Notes under the pieces: generated by a model
Databases searched by the model: none
What the model saw: only the letters and a program-made list of their open reading frames with translations
What the model was told of the DNA's origin: nothing
NCBI RefSeq assembly: GCF_030286045.1
Contig: NZ_CP127390.1
Location: forward strand, 2,249,482 to 2,313,481
Reading direction: 5' to 3'
From: Propionimicrobium sp. PCR01-08-3
GTDB lineage: Bacteria > Actinomycetota > Actinomycetes > Propionibacteriales > Propionibacteriaceae
Length of the DNA: 64,000 nucleotides
Program-made: the position numbers and the translations under genes
Shown: in pieces, positions 51,244-61,336 of the stretch
Numbering within the stretch: position 1 is the first letter of the stretch
Layout: every line of letters begins with the position of its first letter

Positions 51244-52944
51244 ATGCAGATCACTCGCGAAAAATACGCATCGCTGTATGGCCCGACCACCGGCGATCAG
51301 GTGCGGCTGGCCGACACCGATCTGTGGATCGAGGTCGAGCAGGACCTCACCTTCGGCGGCGATGAGGCGGTCTTCGGTGGCGGCAAGTCGATCCGCGAAT
51401 CGATGCTGCAAGGCTCGGTGACCAGTGCTGAGGGCGCCCCGGACACGGTGATCACCAACGCGATCGTGCTCGACTGGTGGGGCATCGTAAAGGCCGACGT
51501 CGGCATCAAGGACGGCCGCATCACAGCGCTCGGCAGAGCAGGCAACTCCGACATCAGTGACGGGGTGCATCCCGATCTCGAGATCGGGCCGTCCACCGAG
51601 ATCATCAGTGGTGAGGGCAAGATCTTGACCGCGGGCGGTTTCGACTCGCACGTCCACATGATCTCGCCGTCACAAACCCTGGAGGCCCTGTCGACCGGCA
51701 TCACCACGATCAGCGGTGGCGGCACGGGGCCCGCGGAGGGCACCAAGGCAACCACCGTCACACCCGGCCCGTGGCATCTCGGGCTGATTCACCGGGCGTT
51801 CGACCCGTATCCGGTCAATGTGCTGTTGCTGGGCAAGGGCAACACCGTCAGCGCCGAAGGCCTGGCGGAGCAGGCACTCGCCGGAGCGGGCGGCTACAAG
51901 GTGCACGAGGATTGGGGTTCCACCCCGGCTGCCTTGGACGCAGCTTTGAGGGCCGCCGACGAGTTCGGGTTGCAGGTCGCCCTGCATTCGGATTCGTTGA
52001 ACGAGGCCGGGTATGTCGAATCGACGATCCGGGCGATCGCGGGACGCTCGATTCACACCTTCCACACCGAAGGCGCCGGCGGTGGTCACGCCCCGGACAT
52101 TTTGAAGCTCGCCGCCGAGCCGTACGTGCTGCCCGCGTCCACCAATCCGACTCTGCCGCACACCAAGAACACCGTCGATGAGCATCTCGACATGTTGCTG
52201 GTCTGCCACCATCTCAACCCGAAGGTACCGGAGGATCTGGCCTTCGCGGAGTCGAGAATCCGGGCCACCACAATCGCCGCCGAAGACATCTTGCACGACA
52301 TGGGTGCTTTGTCGATCACCTCATCGGACGCGCAGGCGATGGGCCGCATAGGCGAGATCATCACTCGCACCTGGCAGGTCGCGCATGTGATGAAGGCCCA
52401 TCTCGGCGCGCTCGGCGGTGGGCTGCCTGCCGACAACGAACGAGCCCGCCGGTATGTGGCAAAGTACACCATCAACCCGTCCATCGCGCACGGGATCGAC
52501 TCGGTCATCGGTTCGGTCGAGGCCGGCAAGCTGGCCGATCTGGTGCTGTGGGATCCCCGCTTCTTCGGGGTGCGTCCCGAGATGGTGATCAAGGGCGGTG
52601 CGGTGGTCTGGGGTGCGCTGGGCGATCCGAATGCGTCCATCACCACCCCGCAGCCGGTGGTCGAGCGTCCGACTCTTGCCGCTCCCGCAGCACCGCAGTT
52701 GTCGGTTTCGTTCGTTGCTCCCGCCGCCTTGGACGCGGGGCTTGCCGGCGAACTCGGTTTGCGCCGCAAGCTGCTGCCGATCGCGCCGACTCGGGACAAA
52801 TCGAAGGCCGACATGAAGAACAACGCGGCCACGCCTGCCATCGACATCAATCCGGAGACGTTCGCGATCGACGTCGATGGTGTGCGCATCACCCCCGACC
52901 CGGTCGATGAGTTGCCGATGGCCCAGCTCTACACGCTCTACTGA
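51244..52944 (+). CDS. ureC: Urease subunit alpha (catalytic)
   Basis: UreC hydrolyses urea to ammonia and carbamate with a binuclear nickel centre. The 566-residue protein keeps all active-site residues: HVH (136 and 138), carbamylated Lys219 in [10 protein letters not shown], His221, His248, His274, and flap Cys321-His322-His323 in LVCHHLNP, with Asp near 362 in [10 protein letters not shown]. The offset from Klebsiella numbering is +2. ATG 51244 starts at the family N-terminus ([25 protein letters not shown]). It ends where ureF starts (TGATG overlap). Confidence 0.97.
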   Translation: MQITREKYASLYGPTTGDQVRLADTDLWIEVEQDLTFGGDEAVFGGGKSIRESMLQGSVTSAEGAPDTVITNAIVLDWWGIVKADVGIKDGRITALGRAGNSDISDGVHPDLEIGPSTEIISGEGKILTAGGFDSHVHMISPSQTLEALSTGITTISGGGTGPAEGTKATTVTPGPWHLGLIHRAFDPYPVNVLLLGKGNTVSAEGLAEQALAGAGGYKVHEDWGSTPAALDAALRAADEFGLQVALHSDSLNEAGYVESTIRAIAGRSIHTFHTEGAGGGHAPDILKLAAEPYVLPASTNPTLPHTKNTVDEHLDMLLVCHHLNPKVPEDLAFAESRIRATTIAAEDILHDMGALSITSSDAQAMGRIGEIITRTWQVAHVMKAHLGALGGGLPADNERARRYVAKYTINPSIAHGIDSVIGSVEAGKLADLVLWDPRFFGVRPEMVIKGGAVVWGALGDPNASITTPQPVVERPTLAAPAAPQLSVSFVAPAALDAGLAGELGLRRKLLPIAPTRDKSKADMKNNAATPAIDINPETFAIDVDGVRITPDPVDELPMAQLYTLY

Positions 52945-53597
52945 TGACCACCCAGGCCATGATGATGGCGTTCCTGGCCGATGTGCGACTGCCGGTTGGC
53001 ACCCACACCCAATCGGCGGGCCTGGAGCCTGCCCTTCAGGCCGGTATGCCCGCCGGTGCGGTGGCCGATTACGTGCTCACCAGGCTGGCGACGGTGACCG
53101 AGGTGGAAGCCGCCACCGCGGTGGTGGCCCGATTCACCGAACTCGCGGGCAGTGAGTTGGATCCGGTCGAACGCGCGTGGGCGGCGCGGACGCCGAGCAG
53201 GGCGCTGCGAGACAATTCCCGGCAACTCGGACGCGGCCAGTCCAGATTGGTCGACGCTTTGTGGCCCTCGGCCGGTGGCGAGCGGTGCGGACGCCACAGC
53301 CGTGCCGTACTGATCGGGGTCACGGCGGCCAGGGCCGGACTCGGGCCTGGCGAGACGGCCTCACTGATCGGCTACGACGATTTGCAATCGGCGACCTCCG
53401 CCCTGCTCAAGCTCGAACCCACCGATCCCGTGCAGATCGCCGCCCTGACCAGAGATCTGCTGCCCGAGGTGGACGCGATGGCCGAGAGGGTCGCGGATCT
53501 CACTCGTCCGGAAGACATCCCTGCCCATGCGGCACCGCAACTGGAGCTATGGGCCGAGCAGCACGCCCACGCGACCGAGCGGCTGTTCCATGCCTGA
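52944..53597 (+). CDS. ureF: Urease accessory protein UreF
   Basis: UreF joins UreD and UreG in the pre-activation complex and gates nickel delivery. The 217-residue protein is all-helical, with the conserved [21 protein letters not shown] near the N-terminus (the usual SxAxG pattern) and [22 protein letters not shown] in the C-terminal half. The start overlaps the ureC stop by one base. The gene order C-F-G-D without ureE is typical of several actinobacteria. Confidence 0.92.
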   Translation: MTTQAMMMAFLADVRLPVGTHTQSAGLEPALQAGMPAGAVADYVLTRLATVTEVEAATAVVARFTELAGSELDPVERAWAARTPSRALRDNSRQLGRGQSRLVDALWPSAGGERCGRHSRAVLIGVTAARAGLGPGETASLIGYDDLQSATSALLKLEPTDPVQIAALTRDLLPEVDAMAERVADLTRPEDIPAHAAPQLELWAEQHAHATERLFHA

Positions 53598-53637
53598 GCC
53601 CAATTCTCAGATCCAAACCAGAGCCAAGGAGGACGAC

Positions 53638-54399
53638 ATGTCCGTACAAGATCAACAGATGGCATCGCCAGATGCACCGACCCGTGCGATGCGGCTCGGG
53701 GTAGCCGGGCCGGTGGGCACCGGCAAGAGCTCGCTGATCGCCACGATCTGCCGCGCGTTGTCCGGTTCGCTATCGCTGGCCGTGGTGACCAACGACATCT
53801 ATACCGACGAGGACGCCCGCTTCTTGAAGGCTGCCGGGGTGCTCGATCCCGAGCGGATCCGCCCGGTCGAGACCGGGGCCTGCCCTCACACCGCCATCCG
53901 CGACGACGTCACAGTGAATCTGCTTGCCGCAGAGGATATCGAGGCCGACTTTGCGCCGGTGGATGTCGTCCTCATCGAGTCGGGAGGCGACAATCTGACC
54001 GCTACCTTCTCGCCCGCGTTGGTCGACGTGCAGATCTTCGTGCTCGACGTGGCCGGTGGCGGCGACGTGGTGCGCAAGGGCGGGCCGGGCATCGCCAGGG
54101 CCGATCTGCTGGTGATCAACAAGACCGATCTCGGGCCGTTCGTCGAGGTGGACGTCGCGCGGATGATCCGGGAAGGACGCGAGGTGCGTCAGGGGCGTCC
54201 GGTGCTCGGGGTCTCCCGCAAAGATCCGGGCTCGATCACAGCCCTGGAGCAGTGGGTGCTAGATTCGCTGGCCAGTTTCCGCAGCGGGCACCACGTCGCG
54301 GTCGATCCGGGACCGATGGCACCACACGTGCACGCCGACGGCACCGTGCATTCCCACGCCGGAGATGGGCCCGGGCATAACCACTCCCACCAGCACTGA
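53638..54399 (+). CDS. ureG: Urease accessory GTPase UreG
   Basis: UreG is a SIMIBI GTPase that delivers nickel to the urease active site. The 253-residue protein has P-loop GPVGTGKSS (24-32), the [14 protein letters not shown] nickel-binding CPH motif, [13 protein letters not shown] (switch II) and NKTDLGPF (guanine specificity). A His-rich tail ([36 protein letters not shown]) could store nickel and may compensate for the absent UreE. ATG 53638 has AAGGAGG 5 bases upstream, so it is preferred. It overlaps ureD by one base. Confidence 0.95.
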   Translation: MSVQDQQMASPDAPTRAMRLGVAGPVGTGKSSLIATICRALSGSLSLAVVTNDIYTDEDARFLKAAGVLDPERIRPVETGACPHTAIRDDVTVNLLAAEDIEADFAPVDVVLIESGGDNLTATFSPALVDVQIFVLDVAGGGDVVRKGGPGIARADLLVINKTDLGPFVEVDVARMIREGREVRQGRPVLGVSRKDPGSITALEQWVLDSLASFRSGHHVAVDPGPMAPHVHADGTVHSHAGDGPGHNHSHQH

Positions 54400-55121
54400 T
54401 GCGCGCCCGAATCGTTGTCTCGCCGGCACCCCTGATCACACTTGAAGGCGATGTCCTCTCACCTCGGATCTTGTCCGCCAGTTCTCCGGGCACCGCGCAG
54501 GTCGCTCTCGTCGGGACCCAGATGGTGCTGCTGGCCGGGGACAGCATCGGGATCGACATCGTGGTGGGTGCCGGCTGCACGCTGGAGATCGTCGAGCCGG
54601 TCGGCACCGTCGCCTATGGCGGCGACGGCGATTCGGAGTGGGATATCTCGATCGAGATCGCCGATGGCGGAACGCTGATCTGGCAGGGCCAGCCATTCGT
54701 GATCTCGGACGATGCCCGAGTGCGCCGCTCCACTCGAGTGAAACTCGGCACACATGCCCGGCTGCTGCAGCGCGAAATCTTGACATTCGGACGCTCCGGT
54801 CAGCGTGGCGGAGATCTGGTTAGCAAATTCCACGCGTCCTCCTCCAGCACTGATGGTGAACCTCTGCTGATCGAGGACCTCGATCTGAGTCGCGGTCGGC
54901 GCGGGCGCGTCGGGGTGCTCAGCGAAAACAGGGTGCTCGACTCGATCATCGCGCTGGGCTGGCGTCCCACGGCGAAAATTCCCACAGATCTGGCCGCCTT
55001 CGACTTAGCGGAACCTGGGACCATGGTGCGTCGGCTAGGCAGCGACCATGACCACCGGCCAATGGACACCTGCTGGCAGGCCTGGTACCACGAGCTTGTG
55101 GCCGCACCGCAGCCGAACTAG
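54399..55121 (+). CDS. ureD: Urease accessory protein UreD
   Basis: UreD (UreH) is the scaffold that docks on apo-urease and recruits UreF/UreG. At 240 residues it is on the short side. Family features are the beta-rich core with IDIVVGAGCTLEIVEPVGTVAYGG and WQGQPFVISDDARVRRSTRVKLGTHARLLQREILTFGRSGQ. The start overlaps the ureG stop by one base. It is the last gene of the urease operon; a weak GC stem (GGCCGG/CCGGCC at 55139-55157) lies just downstream. Confidence 0.9.
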   Translation: MRARIVVSPAPLITLEGDVLSPRILSASSPGTAQVALVGTQMVLLAGDSIGIDIVVGAGCTLEIVEPVGTVAYGGDGDSEWDISIEIADGGTLIWQGQPFVISDDARVRRSTRVKLGTHARLLQREILTFGRSGQRGGDLVSKFHASSSSTDGEPLLIEDLDLSRGRRGRVGVLSENRVLDSIIALGWRPTAKIPTDLAAFDLAEPGTMVRRLGSDHDHRPMDTCWQAWYHELVAAPQPN

Positions 55122-55339
55122 CTACCGCCCGATCTTTCGGCCGGTTGGCTGCCGGCCACTGCCCGCTGGTCCTCGTCCCGCCCGCCCGCCTGCCCTTATA
55201 GCGCGTTGTCTGGGGTCAAGGCCGTCCAGCCATGTCAGAGGAGTGCAATACGGTAGTTGCCATGAACCTAGATTCGACCAGCGCCACCTCGCTCGAGCTC
55301 ACACATCACCGCGCAGGCTGATGTGCGCTCGCACCGTTC

Positions 55340-55876
55340 ATGATGTTCTCTTCTGGCGACCGCGTCTTCATAGACGAGTCGAAGTCACGCGGATACATCA
55401 TCGCAGCATGTGCGTCACCCCACAGCTCGCTTCGAACCTCTGAGAGAGCGCTTCGGGAACTGCTCAGGCCTGGTCAACGACGGCTTCACTTCAAGAGCGA
55501 ACGGGATAGTCGCCGCCGGGAGATCCTTTCACGCATGTGCGAACTCGACCTGCGTGCCGCCGTTTGGGTCTCATCCGGCCTACCGAACAAAGAAGCTCGC
55601 GATCTCTGCCTGGCATCTATCGTTTCAGAATGTGCCCGATCCGATTCGTCGGAACTCATCATCGAACGAGATGAATCACTTATGGGCGCAGACCGAAGGG
55701 TCATAAGCGCTGCCCTGCGGCTAGAGCTCAAGCGCACGCTGAAATACAAGCATGCCCTGCCGCACGAACAGCCTCTCCTCTGGGTGAGCGACGCTCTCGC
55801 CTGGTGTTACGCGAAAGGCGGAGATTGGAGGAGGCGTGTCGATCCCATCATCGAGAACCGTGTGATCAAGCTATAG
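55340..55876 (+). CDS. Uncharacterised protein, DUF3800-like (RNase H-like?)
   Basis: A 178-residue protein beginning RVFIDESKSRGYIIAACASP, resembling the VDES-x-gyy opening of DUF3800-type proteins thought to have an RNase H-like fold. Further acidic or metal-like positions are LHFKSERDSRRREIL, LIIERDESLMGADRRV and LWVSDALAWCYAKGGDWRRRVDPIIE. These four blocks recur in uncharacterised actinobacterial proteins as I remember them, but no activity is known to me. It lies alone between ureD and the convergent urt genes and probably has no role in urea use. The start could also be the next ATG at 55343. Confidence 0.6.
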   Translation: MMFSSGDRVFIDESKSRGYIIAACASPHSSLRTSERALRELLRPGQRRLHFKSERDSRRREILSRMCELDLRAAVWVSSGLPNKEARDLCLASIVSECARSDSSELIIERDESLMGADRRVISAALRLELKRTLKYKHALPHEQPLLWVSDALAWCYAKGGDWRRRVDPIIENRVIKL

Positions 55877-56198
55877 AAACGCGTGAACCTGGCCCGTCGT
55901 ACCGTCCGGAAGACTGCCAGGTTCTGAGGGCTACTGCCCGCCGCACGTCTAGGATAGCTCAGGATCAAGCTGAAGGCGATACGAACTCGCGTCCGCCAAG
56001 CCTCCCCGTGATCCGGACGGTCAAGAGTCCTTGCTGTCAGCAGCTCGAATGCCGAGCATCCTGGCGGACTCCGTCAGCCCATCCTTGGGTCAGTACCAAC
56101 GCAGGAACTCCTCGACGGAGAGGTTGGAAGCGCGAATTGGGCGAGCATGCAGAGCGGAGGGCATCGAATCATCCTAGTGGGCAGTCCTGAGCCGCAAA
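55877..56198. other. Intergenic region between the DUF3800-like gene and urtE
   Basis: About 320 bases with no convincing gene. Plus-strand frames here are Arg rich and lack start signals. On the minus strand a 24-codon frame (56090-56164, ending NLSVEEFLRWY) could be a degenerate remnant but cannot be assigned. Confidence 0.4.
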
Positions 56199-56894
56199 CT
56201 ATAGTGCCATCGCTTCGCGCGCCTGAGACACTGCGGCCGCACCACCTGCTCCGGTGCTCATCACTCGTCCGGACGCGAGCACGGCGAATGAGTCCGCCAT
56301 CTCCAACGCATAGCCGACATGCTGCTCGACCATCAGCACCGAGATGCCTGCTCCGCTCATCATCGTCGAGATCGCCGCTTGAATTTCGGCGACGACATTC
56401 GGCTGGATGCCTTCGGTCGGCTCGTCCAGAACCATCAGCTTGGGACCGGTGATCAAGGCCCTGGCGATCGCCAGCTGCTGGCGCTGACCGCCCGACAACA
56501 AACCGGCCCGGCGCGTGAGCAGCCCACCCAAGGCGGGGAAAAGGTCGAGTGCCTCACTCATTCGTCTTGCACCGGCCTGCCCATGGCGTTCGGCGATGAG
56601 CACGAGGTTCTCGCGGGCAGTCAGCTGCCCGAACGACTGCTGGCCCTGCGGAACGTACGCGATGCCCCGGCGGACTCGCTTATTGGTGCTCAGCTTGGTG
56701 ATATCCGCACCATCAAAGACCACCGAGCCGGTCCGCACCGGCAGCAGCCCCATGACTGCCCGCAGCAGCGTCGTCTTGCCGGCCCCGTTGTTGCCCAGCA
56801 CCGCGACCAGTTTGCCGTCCGGAACCGTGAGGCAGACATCGAAGACCACGGAGACTCGTCCGTAACCCGTGGTGACCGATTCAAGCTGCAGCAT
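56199..56894 (-). CDS. urtE: Urea ABC transporter ATPase UrtE
   Basis: A 231-residue LivF-like ATPase. Walker A is GNNGAGKTT (about 34-42), signature LLSGGQRQQLAIARAL, Walker B KLMVLDEPTEGIQPNVV and switch His in VEQHVGYALEMAD. The phrase EPTEGIQPNVVAEI is typical of UrtE rather than amino-acid LivF proteins. ATG 56894 overlaps the end of urtD by 14 bases. It is the last gene of urtABCDE and energises urea uptake. Confidence 0.92.
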   Translation of the reverse strand: MLQLESVTTGYGRVSVVFDVCLTVPDGKLVAVLGNNGAGKTTLLRAVMGLLPVRTGSVVFDGADITKLSTNKRVRRGIAYVPQGQQSFGQLTARENLVLIAERHGQAGARRMSEALDLFPALGGLLTRRAGLLSGGQRQQLAIARALITGPKLMVLDEPTEGIQPNVVAEIQAAISTMMSGAGISVLMVEQHVGYALEMADSFAVLASGRVMSTGAGGAAAVSQAREAMAL

Positions 56895-57684
56895 CGGATT
56901 CTCCTAGATAGACCTCGATCACCTTCGGGTCGGCCTGCACCTCGGCAACGGTCCCCTCGGCGAGCACTTTGCCCTGATGCAGCACCGTCACCGAATTGGC
57001 GAAGCTGCGCAAGAACTCCATGTCGTGTTCGACCACGACGACGGTGCGCTGGTCGCCGATGCGTTTCAGCAGTTCCCCGGTCTGTTCCCGTTCGACCGCA
57101 CTCATGCCGGCCACCGGTTCGTCGAGCAGCAGGCACCGGGCGCCCTGGACGAGCAGCATGCCGATCTCGAGCCATTGTCTTTGGCCGTGGGCGAGCACAC
57201 CGGCCGGCGCATTCAGCAGGCCGGTCAGCCCGATTGTCTCCGCTGCGATCTGCACCTCTTCGGGTATGCCCTTGCGGCGGCGGACGAGCTCGCGCGGTTT
57301 GCGGTGCAGGCCAGCTGCTATGTCGAGGTTCTGCAGCACGCTGAGTTTCTCGATCACGCTCGCGGTCTGAAAGGTGCGCCCGACCGATGCCCGCACGATC
57401 TTGTGCGAGGGCAGACCCAGCAGTTCGACACCGCCGAAACTCGCCGACCCCGTTGCGTTCGCCAACCCGGTGATGGCGTCGATGAGGGTGGTCTTCCCGG
57501 CGCCATTGGGACCGATCAGGAAACGCAAATCGCCCGCGGTGACCACCAGGTCGACGCCGTCGACCGCAACGAATCCGTCGAAGTCGACCCGCAGATTCTT
57601 GACCTGCAGGTAGTCACGCCGGAATTCACCGGCGGGCGCGGAGATCGCTTGTTCCAGCGCTTGAAAGTCCGGTCGTGGAGCCAT
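56881..57684 (-). CDS. urtD: Urea ABC transporter ATPase UrtD
   Basis: A 267-residue LivG-like ATPase with an N-terminal extension of about 25 residues, then YLQVKNLRVDFDGFVAVDGVDL, Walker A GPNGAGKTT, GRTFQTASVIEKLSVLQNLDIAAG, signature LAHGQRQWLEIGMLL and Walker B CLLLDEPVAGMSAVE. LAHGQRQWLEIGMLL replaces the usual LSGGQ and is a hallmark of UrtD. ATG 57684 gives the normal length. It follows urtC by 2 bases and overlaps urtE. Confidence 0.92.
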   Translation of the reverse strand: MAPRPDFQALEQAISAPAGEFRRDYLQVKNLRVDFDGFVAVDGVDLVVTAGDLRFLIGPNGAGKTTLIDAITGLANATGSASFGGVELLGLPSHKIVRASVGRTFQTASVIEKLSVLQNLDIAAGLHRKPRELVRRRKGIPEEVQIAAETIGLTGLLNAPAGVLAHGQRQWLEIGMLLVQGARCLLLDEPVAGMSAVEREQTGELLKRIGDQRTVVVVEHDMEFLRSFANSVTVLHQGKVLAEGTVAEVQADPKVIEVYLGESDAAA

Positions 57685-57686
57685 GG

Positions 57687-58805
57687 CTAGGTCCTTCCCG
57701 CCAGTTCGGGTGCCTCGATGGATTCGGGGGTCTCGCGGGCCCGGGCCGATACTTTGGTTCGGCGGTAGCGATAGTGGTCGGCCAACCTCTTCAGCCAGGG
57801 CCCGAGTGTCGCGACGCCTTGCGGGAGGAAAGCGATGACGAGAATGAACAATGCGCCTTGGAAGTAGGTCCAAAATCCCGGGTAGGTCTCCGAGAGGTTG
57901 GTCTCGATGAGCCGTAGCGCAATGGTTCCGAGCACCGGGCCGAGCAGGGTCGTCCGGCCGCCGATCACGACACCGGCCAGGAAGAGGATCGACGGGGTGA
58001 CCCCGACGTCCTTCGGCGAGATGATGCCGACGATCGGCACGAACAGCGCGCCACCGATGGCCGCGAAGACCGCTGCGATCGTATAAGTGAGGGTTTTGAT
58101 CATCGCCGGGTTGTAACCGAGGAACCGTACCCGGTTCTCTTCGTCGCGCACGGCGATCAGCAGCTCGCCGAACCGCGAGCGCATGATCTGCCGGGTGAGC
58201 AGCACCATGCCGATCAGCACGATGGCAGCGATGAAGTAGAGCATGCGTTTGTTCGCCGGATCTTTCAGGCTGTAGCCGAAGAATCCCTTGAAGTCGGTGA
58301 TGCCGTTGAAGCCGCCGGTCGAGGTGCCCTGGTTCACCAGCCAAAGAGCGAAGGCGGCTACCAGTGCTTGCGAGAGGATCGCGAAATAGGCCCCGCGGAC
58401 GCGCCGGGCGAACACGGCCCAGCCGAGCACGAAGGCGACGGTGGCAGGTATCACCACGATCAGAATCAATGTGACTGCCGGGCTGCGGAACGGCTCCCAC
58501 CAGCCGGGCACCTGGCCGTTGCCGTAGAGCGACATGAAGTCGGGCACCCCGCCGGGGCCGGCGTCCACCAGCTTGAGATGCATCGCCATCATGTATCCGC
58601 CCAGCCCGAAGAACAGGCCTTGGCCGAGCGTCAGCATGCCACCTTGCCCCCAGGCCAGCCCGACGCCGACGGCGACCATCGCCAGGCAGATGTACTTGGC
58701 GAGCAAGCTCAGCCTGAAGCCGCTGAGCAGCATCGGAGCGATGGCGATCGCGATGATGGCCACCGCCAGCCAGATCCACAGCGATGATCTCTTGATGAAT
58801 GTCAT
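57687..58805 (-). CDS. urtC: Urea ABC transporter permease UrtC
   Basis: A 372-residue LivM-like permease with nine to ten helices. UrtC marks are GLAWGQGGMLTLGQGLFFGLGGYMMAMHLKL near residue 50, GTSTGGFNGITDF in a long loop, and ENRVRFLGYNPAMIKTLTYTIAAVFAAIGGALF (EAA-like, about 225-257). ATG 58805 overlaps the urtB stop (ATGA). The frame continues upstream across urtB but that is shadow. Confidence 0.93.
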   Translation of the reverse strand: MTFIKRSSLWIWLAVAIIAIAIAPMLLSGFRLSLLAKYICLAMVAVGVGLAWGQGGMLTLGQGLFFGLGGYMMAMHLKLVDAGPGGVPDFMSLYGNGQVPGWWEPFRSPAVTLILIVVIPATVAFVLGWAVFARRVRGAYFAILSQALVAAFALWLVNQGTSTGGFNGITDFKGFFGYSLKDPANKRMLYFIAAIVLIGMVLLTRQIMRSRFGELLIAVRDEENRVRFLGYNPAMIKTLTYTIAAVFAAIGGALFVPIVGIISPKDVGVTPSILFLAGVVIGGRTTLLGPVLGTIALRLIETNLSETYPGFWTYFQGALFILVIAFLPQGVATLGPWLKRLADHYRYRRTKVSARARETPESIEAPELAGRT

Positions 58806-59686
58806 GCGAGGCTCCTTGTGCGGACCGAGACCAGGCCCTGTGGGCGGAATTGCAGCAGCAGGACGACCAGCAGCAGGACGATCACCTTCGCGGCGGAGGC
58901 GTCCGTCCAGTATTCGAGGAAGGCCTGGGCGATGCCGAGCCCGAAGGCGGCGATCACGGCTCCCTTGAGCTGGCCCACTCCGCCGGCCACGACGACCAGG
59001 AAAGCGTCCACGAGGTATCCGGAGCCGAAGTCGAAGGAGATGGCGTCCATCAATGTCAATGCCACTCCCGCGAGGCCGGCGATCCCCGACCCGATGAAGA
59101 ATGTGAGCACATCCACGAAGCTGGTGGAGATGCCCGAGGTTTCGGCCAGGTCGCGGTTCTCGACCGTGGCGCGGATCTCCCGGCCCAGCGGGGTGAGCTG
59201 CTGCACTAGATACAGCCCGACGAGACTGGCGACGGCAACCAGCAGAATGAAGACCCGGGTCGCCGGTACCTCGACGCCGGCAACCCACACGGGTCCGCTC
59301 AGCCAGCCGGGAGTGACTGCATAGACCGGCTGTGCCCCGAAGACATCGCGAGCGAGCTGTTGCAGCACCAGTCCCACGCCGAAGGTGGCGAGCAAGGTGT
59401 CGAGTGGACGCGCTCTCATCCGGGAGATCAGTGTGACTTGCAAGAACGCGCCCAACAGGCCTCCGACCAGGAAACCGGCCGGTAGCGCAACCAGGAGCGA
59501 AACTCCCGAGTACGGGATCAGTCCGGCCACGATATAGGCCGCATAGGCGCCGGCCATCATGAACTCGCCATGGGCATTGTTGATCACGCCGAGCTGCCCG
59601 AAGGTCAGCGAAAGGCCCAACGAAGCTAGCAGAAGCACCGATCCCAGGGAGATCCCGGCGAGCAGCTGGGAGATGACCACATCCAT
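58802..59686 (-). CDS. urtB: Urea ABC transporter permease UrtB
   Basis: A 294-residue LivH-like permease beginning MDVVISQLLAGISLGSVLLLASLGLSLTFGQLGVINNAHGEFMM, the UrtB opening with NNAHGEFMMAGAY. The EAA-like loop is GREIRATVENRDLAETSGISTSFVDVLTFFIGSGIAGLAG (about 165-205). It forms the membrane pore with UrtC. ATG 59686 is followed by this conserved block; upstream sequence in frame is not protein-like. It lies 112 bases downstream of urtA. Confidence 0.93.
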   Translation of the reverse strand: MDVVISQLLAGISLGSVLLLASLGLSLTFGQLGVINNAHGEFMMAGAYAAYIVAGLIPYSGVSLLVALPAGFLVGGLLGAFLQVTLISRMRARPLDTLLATFGVGLVLQQLARDVFGAQPVYAVTPGWLSGPVWVAGVEVPATRVFILLVAVASLVGLYLVQQLTPLGREIRATVENRDLAETSGISTSFVDVLTFFIGSGIAGLAGVALTLMDAISFDFGSGYLVDAFLVVVAGGVGQLKGAVIAAFGLGIAQAFLEYWTDASAAKVIVLLLVVLLLQFRPQGLVSVRTRSLA

Positions 59687-59798
59687 CGCGCTGCCTTTCA
59701 GTAATGAGGTGAAGGTGGAGCGAGAGTGCGGTGCCCGGCATTGGTGAGGGGCACCGCGCCCTCGTGGTCGATTCAGGTGTGAGGGATGACCTCGTTGA

Positions 59799-61055
59799 TC
59801 AGGCCTGTCCCTCCCACCAGGAGTAGGTCTCCAGGAAGGGGTCGGGCTCGATCGGAGCCTCCGAACTCCAGACCACATGGAGCAGCCCGTCGGAATCGAT
59901 CTGGCCGATCAGCGCGGTCTTCGAGATATGGTGATTCTCGCCGTTTACCGTCACCGTTCCCTCGGGGGCCTCGAAGGTGACGCCGTCAGCGGCGGCGGTG
60001 ATCTCCTCTGTGGAGAAGCCGCCGGCCTTCTCGGCCATCGCCTTCCACAGATAGAGCGAGGTGTACGCAGCCTCCATCGGATCGGAGGTCACCCGGTCAT
60101 CGCCGTACTCGGCCTTGAAATCCTCGACGAATTCGGTGTTCTGCGGGCTCTCAATTGTCTGGAAATAATTCCAGGCAGCGAGCTGGCCCTCCACATTCTC
60201 GAGGCCGATTCCACCGACTTCTTCTTCGGCAATGGAAACCGAAATGACCGGCATCGACTCGGCACTGAGGCCGGCATTCTTGTATTCCTTGAAGAATGCG
60301 ACATTCGAGTCACCATTAAGCGTATTGAAAACGGCCTGGGCGCCGGATCCCTTGACTTTGTTGACGATCGTGGAGAAGTCGGTGTGCCCAAGCGGGGCGT
60401 ATTCCTCGCCCACGATCTCAATACCGTTAGCCTCGGCGTAGGCGTTGATGATCTTGTTTGCCGTGCGGGGGAACACGTAGTCGGAGCCCACCAGGAAGAG
60501 CGACGTCACGCCCTGCGATTTCAGATAGTCCATGGCGGGGATGATCTGCTGGTTGGTGGTCGCTCCGGTGTAGAAGATATTCGGTGAGGCCTCCAGTCCC
60601 TCGTACTGCACCGGGTAGAACAACAGCGAATCATTGTCCTCGAAAACGGGGAGCATTGCCTTGCGAGAGGCCGATGTCCAACCGCCGAAGACAGCCGCAA
60701 CACAATCCTGCGAGATCAGTTTCTCGGCCTTCTCGGCGAAGATGGTGGGCTCGGACGCGCCGTCCTCCTGGACGATCTCCAGGGTCTTGCCGTTTACTCC
60801 GCCGGCCGCGTTGATCTCCTCAGCAGCTAGGTGCAGGGAATCGCTCACAGTCTTCTCGGAGATCGCCATGGTTCCGGACAACGAGTTGACGAAGCCGATT
60901 TTGATCGTGGACCCGGACGTATCAACGCAGGTCCCCGATGCGGCACTGGTTCCGGATGAACTTGACTCCGCGCTGTCGACTTGCGCGCCACATGCGGTAA
61001 GGCCCAACGCGCCCGCAGCAATAATTGCCACAGCAATGCGTGTTCTCGACACCAT
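59799..61055 (-). CDS. urtA: Urea ABC transporter substrate-binding lipoprotein UrtA
   Basis: A 418-residue binding lipoprotein: signal helix, lipobox LTAC with Cys22 (in LGLTACGAQ), Ser-rich linker, then a type I periplasmic-binding fold. UrtA-specific segments are [95 protein letters not shown] and [19 protein letters not shown] 61055 is chosen because AAGGA lies 6 bases upstream; another ATG is two codons earlier. It leads urtABCDE; a GlnR-like dyad lies about 140 bases upstream. Confidence 0.95.
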   Translation of the reverse strand: MVSRTRIAVAIIAAGALGLTACGAQVDSAESSSSGTSAASGTCVDTSGSTIKIGFVNSLSGTMAISEKTVSDSLHLAAEEINAAGGVNGKTLEIVQEDGASEPTIFAEKAEKLISQDCVAAVFGGWTSASRKAMLPVFEDNDSLLFYPVQYEGLEASPNIFYTGATTNQQIIPAMDYLKSQGVTSLFLVGSDYVFPRTANKIINAYAEANGIEIVGEEYAPLGHTDFSTIVNKVKGSGAQAVFNTLNGDSNVAFFKEYKNAGLSAESMPVISVSIAEEEVGGIGLENVEGQLAAWNYFQTIESPQNTEFVEDFKAEYGDDRVTSDPMEAAYTSLYLWKAMAEKAGGFSTEEITAAADGVTFEAPEGTVTVNGENHHISKTALIGQIDSDGLLHVVWSSEAPIEPDPFLETYSWWEGQA

Positions 61056-61193
61056 CTGCATTCCTTTCGACCGGGGTCATCATTCGACGGACACGGCGCG
61101 AAGAGGGACTGGCAGTCAGCGAGCAATGGATCGCATTTTGGTCCCGTATTCCGTATCTCGGGAATTACTCTCGCAATCCGATATGTCAGCCAC

Positions 61194-61209
61194 GTAACCG
61201 TCCAGTTAC
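61194..61209. promoter_or_regulatory. GTAAC-N6-GTTAC dyad upstream of urtA (GlnR-like site)
   Basis: GTAAC (61194-61198) and GTTAC (61205-61209) are perfect inverse complements with a 6-base spacer, 139 bases before urtA. Actinobacterial GlnR sites use GTnAC-type half-sites at 6-base spacing in nitrogen-transport promoters, so nitrogen control of urea uptake is plausible. The match is short. Confidence 0.4.
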
Positions 61210-61336
61210 CGGCGTTCGTCAAATCGAGCCCCCGTTGCGGGAATATCCGGACGGCATGAGAGATGCCGATTCATGGCAGGAGCATCTGGCTTCAGCGCGA
61301 GGCGCGGGAGCACCTCCAGATGCACGAAAGGGAAAA

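Noticed and set aside
56090-56164. Minus-strand 24-codon frame ending NLSVEEFLRWY, like an antitoxin tail
   Set aside because: Too short to assign and no partner gene; left as a possible remnant.
55804-56190. Plus-strand 128-codon frame overlapping the end of the DUF3800-like gene
   Set aside because: Composition is Arg/Ser/Pro rich and it overlaps a better gene; no supporting features.
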